Below, piece by piece: positions 58,781 to 64,000 of a stretch of DNA of 64,000 bases. Every line of letters begins with the position of its first letter. Position 1 is the stretch's first letter. The DNA is from Rattus norvegicus (lineage: Eukaryota; Chordata; Mammalia; Rodentia; Muridae). Location of the stretch: contig NC_086032.1 of the NCBI RefSeq assembly GCF_036323735.1, positions 46,431,335-46,495,334 of the forward strand, given 5' to 3'. The translations under genes were made by a program, and so were the position numbers. A model generated the notes under the pieces. It worked only from the letters and a program-made list of their open reading frames with translations, was not told the origin of the DNA and made no database searches.

Positions 58781-60950
58781 CACTACCTGCTATCAAATTT
58801 GTGGTGCTATCCTCATGTACCAAGTAGATTTAGCTGTGCTTTTATCAACTCAAATCCTCAAATTGCACAGATTTTCAAAAACGGTCATGAAAAAATAATA
58901 CTATACGATGGTACTGTCTTCCTCTTCTCCAACTTCTGCAAAGAAGGAGAATGTGATTCTCTAACTTACATTCACAAAATTAATACTAGTTGGATGGGAA
59001 GTTAAGCTTATCCTGATGACTGAATATCATGTAGAATTTGTAACAAAATACGTAAATTCTACTGTGTTGTCTATAAAAGTTCATATCTTATATCTAGTAA
59101 TTATTCACACTTTCCAGTGGAAGAAGTCCAACATCATGCAATTTCAGCAGCTACACTTAAGGTTTAGCAGTCTTTGTGACATTGTTTCTAATGGAAGGTC
59201 TTTGCATGCTTAACATGGTTTTGTATGATGAAATCCACCCTCAGTATTGTGTGGTAAACTTCACCTTGATATTAGTTAGATTCATTCTTCTGTTTGCAGG
59301 ACAAATTACTCAGAAGACTGTACTCTGGCTGGCTTTGATAGTAGGTCAATATCCTGGACTCTAATCCCACACATGAGTTATTACTTATTTTGGGGAGAAA
59401 AGGGCTCTGTCACACTGCAGGACACCGTGTTTCCTCCATTGAAGATCTGCAAACTTCTCTAATTGTGCCTTAAGCAGTATGGAGTTTTACAACTTTGTTA
59501 TAATTTATTCATTACAGGAAGTAGTGGGTGACAATTTGAGGCAAAGAAGCTGTGTGACATCTGCTTGGGGATGCTGTATCATGAAGAACATTGGATAGCC
59601 AACCTCTCCTCTGTGATGTGTGGTAGTTTCATTGCAATGATCTTAAAGTCTAAGACATCACAGATGCTCAATAAAAAAATGACTAGATGAAAGGCATTTA
59701 CTAAATGATGAATCCTGCTTTCTGGGATACTGAACAGTCACTATTACACCCATTCCTATCTTTTTTATTAATAATCTTTCCTTTCAATGGTACACATTCA
59801 TTGTACAACTTGTAAGTTTTAATTTTTTATTTTCATTTAAAAGAGCTATTTATTTTGTATGTCAGAGTGAATATGTACAGATAAATAGTTACTGTAGCAT
59901 CAGCATAGAATTCAGATGATAAATTATGTGAGCTTGTTCTGAATGCTCCATGACATGAGTCTGATACTTGAAGTTGGATCATCAGGGTAGGCAGTAAGTT
60001 CCTTTACAAACTAATCTACCTCATTTCCTCAAATTTCATATAATATGCTATTATTAGTGTGTGGATTTGTGTTTGTGTGTGTGAAACATGTGTATATGAG
60101 TGGTGACAGTGAGTGAGTCTTGTGAGTGTGAGTCTTGTGTGTGTGTGTGTTTCTGTTTGTGATGGGGGAGGGTTGTTCATGTGTTTGAGCTGGGTACATT
60201 TTTAATTAGAGGTCAGAGATTAATTTTATAGGCTTAGCTCTCTCTTTCATCTGTGATTTCACAGGTGGATCTCTGGGCACCAGGATAGAGTAGGAAGTAC
60301 TTTCAGACTCTGATATTTTTACTTTTTCATTGTGTTTAATAAGTAAACACTATTATGATGGAATATATGCATCTGATAAAATTTAGAGTCAGATTAAAAA
60401 TCTATGTAGAAGAGGATCAGCTTAACTTTGCCTCACTAAAAGCCACTTCTTGATATGTAAAGTGACCGTAATTTGTAAATAGTTACTTTTCAGAATCTAC
60501 TGTATTTTATCTGAAATTGTATTTATATCAAGTATATTGTAATCAGCTATTGCATGGTGAAAATGAAAGTAACATTTTACATTAAAGCTTTTCAAGCAGA
60601 TAGTAATTCCTCTGCTCATAAATAGAGCAAAGATGGAAAACAAGAGATCATTCTGCATAATGCAGTCAGATCGTATCATCTTGTTCTTTCCTTTAAAATA
60701 AATATTTCACAAATGGCATAGGTCTATGACAAATTGTCTGCCAGAATTTTTGAAAATGTAAAAATGGCCTATGGAAATGCCTAAATTTCTTATTTTCTGT
60801 GTTACAGTGGGCACCTCTTTTAGATTCTGTTTAGCATTAAATAGTATTAAAACAATCACCTATTATGTTATTCTTTGACTTTAATTCTGCAAATATTGTG
60901 TTTCAATTTTCTGTCTTCAAATTTTGCTTTTTATCATTTAACACACATAT
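58781..60950. other. AT-rich unique stretch with a GT-rich patch
   Basis: No gene is supported. A GT-rich microsatellite lies at about 60,058-60,166. A 50-codon frame at about 59,540-59,690 behind an acceptor-like cattacag has no recognisable domain and is not called. The rest is not assigned to any repeat. Confidence 0.5.
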
Positions 60951-60956
60951 AACCCA

Positions 60957-63900
60957 GTGGCTCTCACATATATACCCATAAATTCTAAATCAGATAGACC
61001 ATATATCTTCAAATCAGACCACCAGGCACTAAAGCCAGTCTTCAATAACAAGGAAAGAACGCCCATATATACATGGAAGTTAAACAATGCTCTACTCAAT
61101 GATAACCTAGTCAAGGAAGAAATAAAGAAGGAAATTAAAGACTTCTTAGAATTTAATGAAAATGAAGATACAACATACCCAAACTTACGGGACACAATGA
61201 AAACAGTGCTAAGAGGAAAACTCATATTTCTGAGTGCCTGCAAAAAGAAAAAGGAGGGACCATATATCAGCAGCTTGACACCACACCTAAAAGCTCTAAA
61301 ACAAAAAGAAGCAAATACACCCAGGAAGAGTCAGGAGTCAGGAAACAATCAAACTCAGAGCTGAAATTAACCAAGTAGAAACAAAAAGGACTATACAAAG
61401 AATAAAGAGAACCAAAAGCTGGTTCTTTGAGAAAATCAACAAGATAGATAAACCCTTAGCCAGACTAACCAGAGGACCCAGAGAGTGTGTCCAAATTAAC
61501 AGAATCATAAATGAAAAGTGAGTCATAACAAACGAATCAGAAGAAATTCAAATAATCATCAGATCCTACTACAAAAGCCTATATTCAACAAAACTTGAAA
61601 TTTTGGAGGAAATGGACAACGTCCTAGATAGATACCAGGTACTGAAGTTAAATCAGGAACAGATAAAATATTTAAACAACCCCATATCTCCTAAAGAAAT
61701 ATAAGCAGTCATTAAAAGTCTCCCAACAAAAAGTGCCCAGATTGGTTTAGTGCAGAATTCAACCAGAGCTTCATACAAGACCTCATACCAATACTCTCCA
61801 AACTATTCCACAAATTTGAAACAGAGGGAGCACTACCGAATTCCTTCTATGAAGCCACAATTACTCTTATACCTAAACCATACAAAAACCCAACAAAGAA
61901 AGAGAATTTCTGACCCAATTCCCTTATGAATATCGACTCAAAAACACTCAATAAAATTCTTGCAAACCAAATCTAAGAACACATGAAAACAATCATCCAT
62001 CAAGATCAAGTAGGCTTCATCCCAGGCATGCAGGGATAGTTTAGTATATAACCATCAATATCATCTAATATATAAACAAACTGAAAGAAAAAAAAACCAA
62101 AAGATTATTTCATTAGATGCCGAGAAAGCATTTAACAAAATTCACTATGCCTTCATGATAAAAGTCCTGGAAAGAGAGGAATTCAAGACCCATACCTAAA
62201 CATAGTAAAAGCCATATACACCAAACCAGTAGCTAACATTAAACTAAGTGGAGAGAAACTTGAAACATTCCTACTAAAATCAGGCACTAGAAAAGGTTGC
62301 CCATTCTCTCCCTACTTATTCAATATAGTTCATGAAGTCCTAGCCAGAGCAATCAGACAACAAAAAGAGATCAAAGGGATACAGATTGGAAATAAAGAAG
62401 TCAAAATATCACTGTATGCAGATGATATGATAGTATACTTAGGTGATCCCAAAAGTTCCATCAGAGAACTACTAAACCTGATATACACAGTCAGCAAAGT
62501 GCCTGGGTATAAAATTATCTCAAATAAATCAGTAGCCTTCCTCTGCACAAAAGAGATATAGGCTGAGAAAGAAATTAAGGAAATGATACCCTTCAAAATA
62601 GTTCCAAATAATATAAAATACCTTGGTGTGAGTTTAACTAAGCAAGTGAAAGACCTGTATGATACATACTTTAAGCCTCTGAAGAATGAAATAGAAGAAG
62701 ATCTCAGAAGGTGGAAAGATCTCCCATGCTCATGGATTGGCACGATTAATATAGTAAAAATGGCCATTTTACCAAAATCAGTCAATGCAATCACCATAAA
62801 AATTCCAATCCTATTCTTCAGAGAGTTAGACAGAACAATTGGCAAATTCATCTAGAATAACAAAAAACCCAGGATAGCTAAAACAATTGGCAACAATAAA
62901 AGGACTTCCAGGGGAATCACTATCCCTGAACTCAAGCAGTATTACAGTACAATAGTGATAAAAACTGCATGGTATTGGTACCCAGACAGGCAGATAGACC
63001 AGTGGAATAGAGTTAAAAACTGAGAAACAAACTCACACACCTATGGTGACTTGATTTTTGACAAATGGAAGAAAGATAGCATTTTCAGCAAATGGTTCTG
63101 GTTCAACTGGAGGTCAGCATGTAGAAGAAGGCAGACCTATCCATTCTTACTTATCTCCCTGTACAATGCTTAAGTCCAAGTGGATCAAGGACTTCCACAT
63201 CAAAGCAGATACACTCAAACTAATAGAAGAAAAAGTGGGGAAGAATCTTGAATACATGGGCACTAGAGAAAATTTCCAAACAAAACACCAATGGCTTATG
63301 CTCTAAGATCAAGAACCGACAAATGGAATCTCATAAAACTACAAAGCTTCTGTAAGGCAAAGGACACTGTTGTTATTGCAAAATGGCAATCAACAGATTG
63401 GGAAAAGATCTTTACCAATCTTAACAACTGATAGAGGGCTTATATCAAAAATATTCAAAGAATATCATGTAGTTAGACTGCAGGGAGACAAATAAACCTA
63501 TTAAAAATGGGGTTCAGAGCTAAACAAAATTCACAGCTGAGGAATATCGAATGGCTGAGAAGCACATAAAGAAATGTTCAACATCTTTAGTCATAAGGGA
63601 AATGCAAACCAAAACAACCCTGAGATTTCGCCTGACACCAGTCAGAATGCCTAAGATCAGTGCGGTGACAGTAGATGCTGGTGAGGATGTGGATAAAAAG
63701 GAACACTCCTTCATTGTTGGTGGGATTGCATTTTGGTACAACCATTCTGAAAATCAGTATGGAAGTTCCTCAGAAAATTGGACATTGCACTACCTGAGGA
63801 CCCAACTATAACTCTCTTGGACATATCCCCAAAAGATGCTCCAACATAAAACAAATAGACAAGCTCCTCAATGTTCATAGCAGCCTTAGTTATAATCCAG

Positions 63901-64000
63901 AAACTGGAAAGATCACAGATTCCCTTCAACAGAGGAATGGATACAGAAAATGTGGTACATCTACACAATGGAATACTACACAGCTATCAGTGACTTTATG
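60957..64000 (+). mobile_element. 5'-truncated L1, sense, running off the window
   Basis: It starts inside ORF2 at the end of the endonuclease domain (match clear from about 60,990) and reaches the last codons of ORF2 at the window end. Its 3' UTR and tail lie outside. It is not mirrored in the window. Confidence 0.9.
60990..63990 (+). pseudogene. L1 ORF2 remnant
   Basis: Order: WKLNNALLNDNLVKEEIKKE (61,075-61,140), RT fingers from 61,600, the VGFIPGMQG-type block near 62,010, KAFNKIHYAF-like palm sequence near 62,130, the catalytic YADD motif near 62,418 (tatgcagatgatatg), and C-terminal blocks at 62,583-62,855, 63,058-63,306 and 63,551-63,811. The YADD motif itself is intact, but stops and single-base shifts break the frame at least seven times. 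Confidence 0.87.

Noticed and set aside
59540..59690. Possible exon behind cattacag, with a Cys- and Met-rich 50-codon frame ending at TGA
   Set aside because: No recognisable domain, no paired donor site or neighbouring exon, AT-rich context. Left unannotated, but a translated search could revisit it.
62330..62851. 173-codon minus-strand frame
   Set aside because: Antisense shadow of L1 ORF2; no independent domain.

Overview
This window is mammalian, muroid-rodent genomic DNA, most likely rat. It is AT-rich with no bacterial or viral gene organisation. It is dominated by L1 (LINE-1) copies of rodent type and also holds B1, B2 and ID SINEs and several endogenous retroviral (ERV) sequences. 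A full-length ID element with a perfect target-site duplication, plus the gamma-type ERVs, points to rat rather than mouse. I find no intact cellular protein-coding gene. Every open frame longer than 60 codons is a broken L1 or ERV fragment, a microsatellite translation, or unsupported.

The main architecture is a large, imperfect inverted duplication. The left arm runs from the purine-rich tract near 2,670 to about 28,790. The right arm runs from about 29,375 to the pyrimidine-rich tract near 56,870, with a spacer of only about 0.58 kb at the apex. Reading outward from the apex, mirrored blocks are: 28,369-28,790 with 29,375-29,813; the L1 at 10,916-17,115 (+) with the L1 at 29,814-42,875 (-); the AT-rich block 9,940-10,915 with 42,876-43,739 plus 44,965-45,062; the L1 at 5,516-7,400 (-) with 45,063-45,995 plus 52,934-54,016 (+); and the non-repeat block 2,672-5,515 with 54,017-56,868. 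The arms differ at several percent of sites, so the structure is old and not a simple assembly echo. The left arm keeps an 11.2 kb L1-rich block (17.1-28.4 kb) that the right arm lacks.

After the duplication each arm acquired its own insertions. The left arm gained a 5'-truncated L1 (11,728-12,591). The right arm gained an ERVK-type solo LTR (35,864-36,370), an antisense gamma-type provirus called here ERV-B (36,655-42,679), a 5'-truncated L1 (43,754-44,950), a sense gamma-type provirus called ERV-A (46,000-52,929) and an ID SINE (53,282-53,382). Both proviruses have target-site duplications, primer-binding sites, polypurine tracts and paired LTRs. Their LTRs and primer-binding sites differ, but their interiors are related. 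Both lack most of the reverse transcriptase domain at the same junction and share an in-frame stop in the nucleocapsid zinc knuckle, which suggests a defective family copied in trans.

Outside the duplication lie 1-2,530 (unique sequence with two old L1 fragments) and 57,046-64,000 (a B2 SINE, unique AT-rich DNA, a second ERVK-type solo LTR with a perfect 6-bp target duplication, and a 5'-truncated L1 that runs off the window end). All boundaries were found by reading and aligning by eye; percentages are hand counts.
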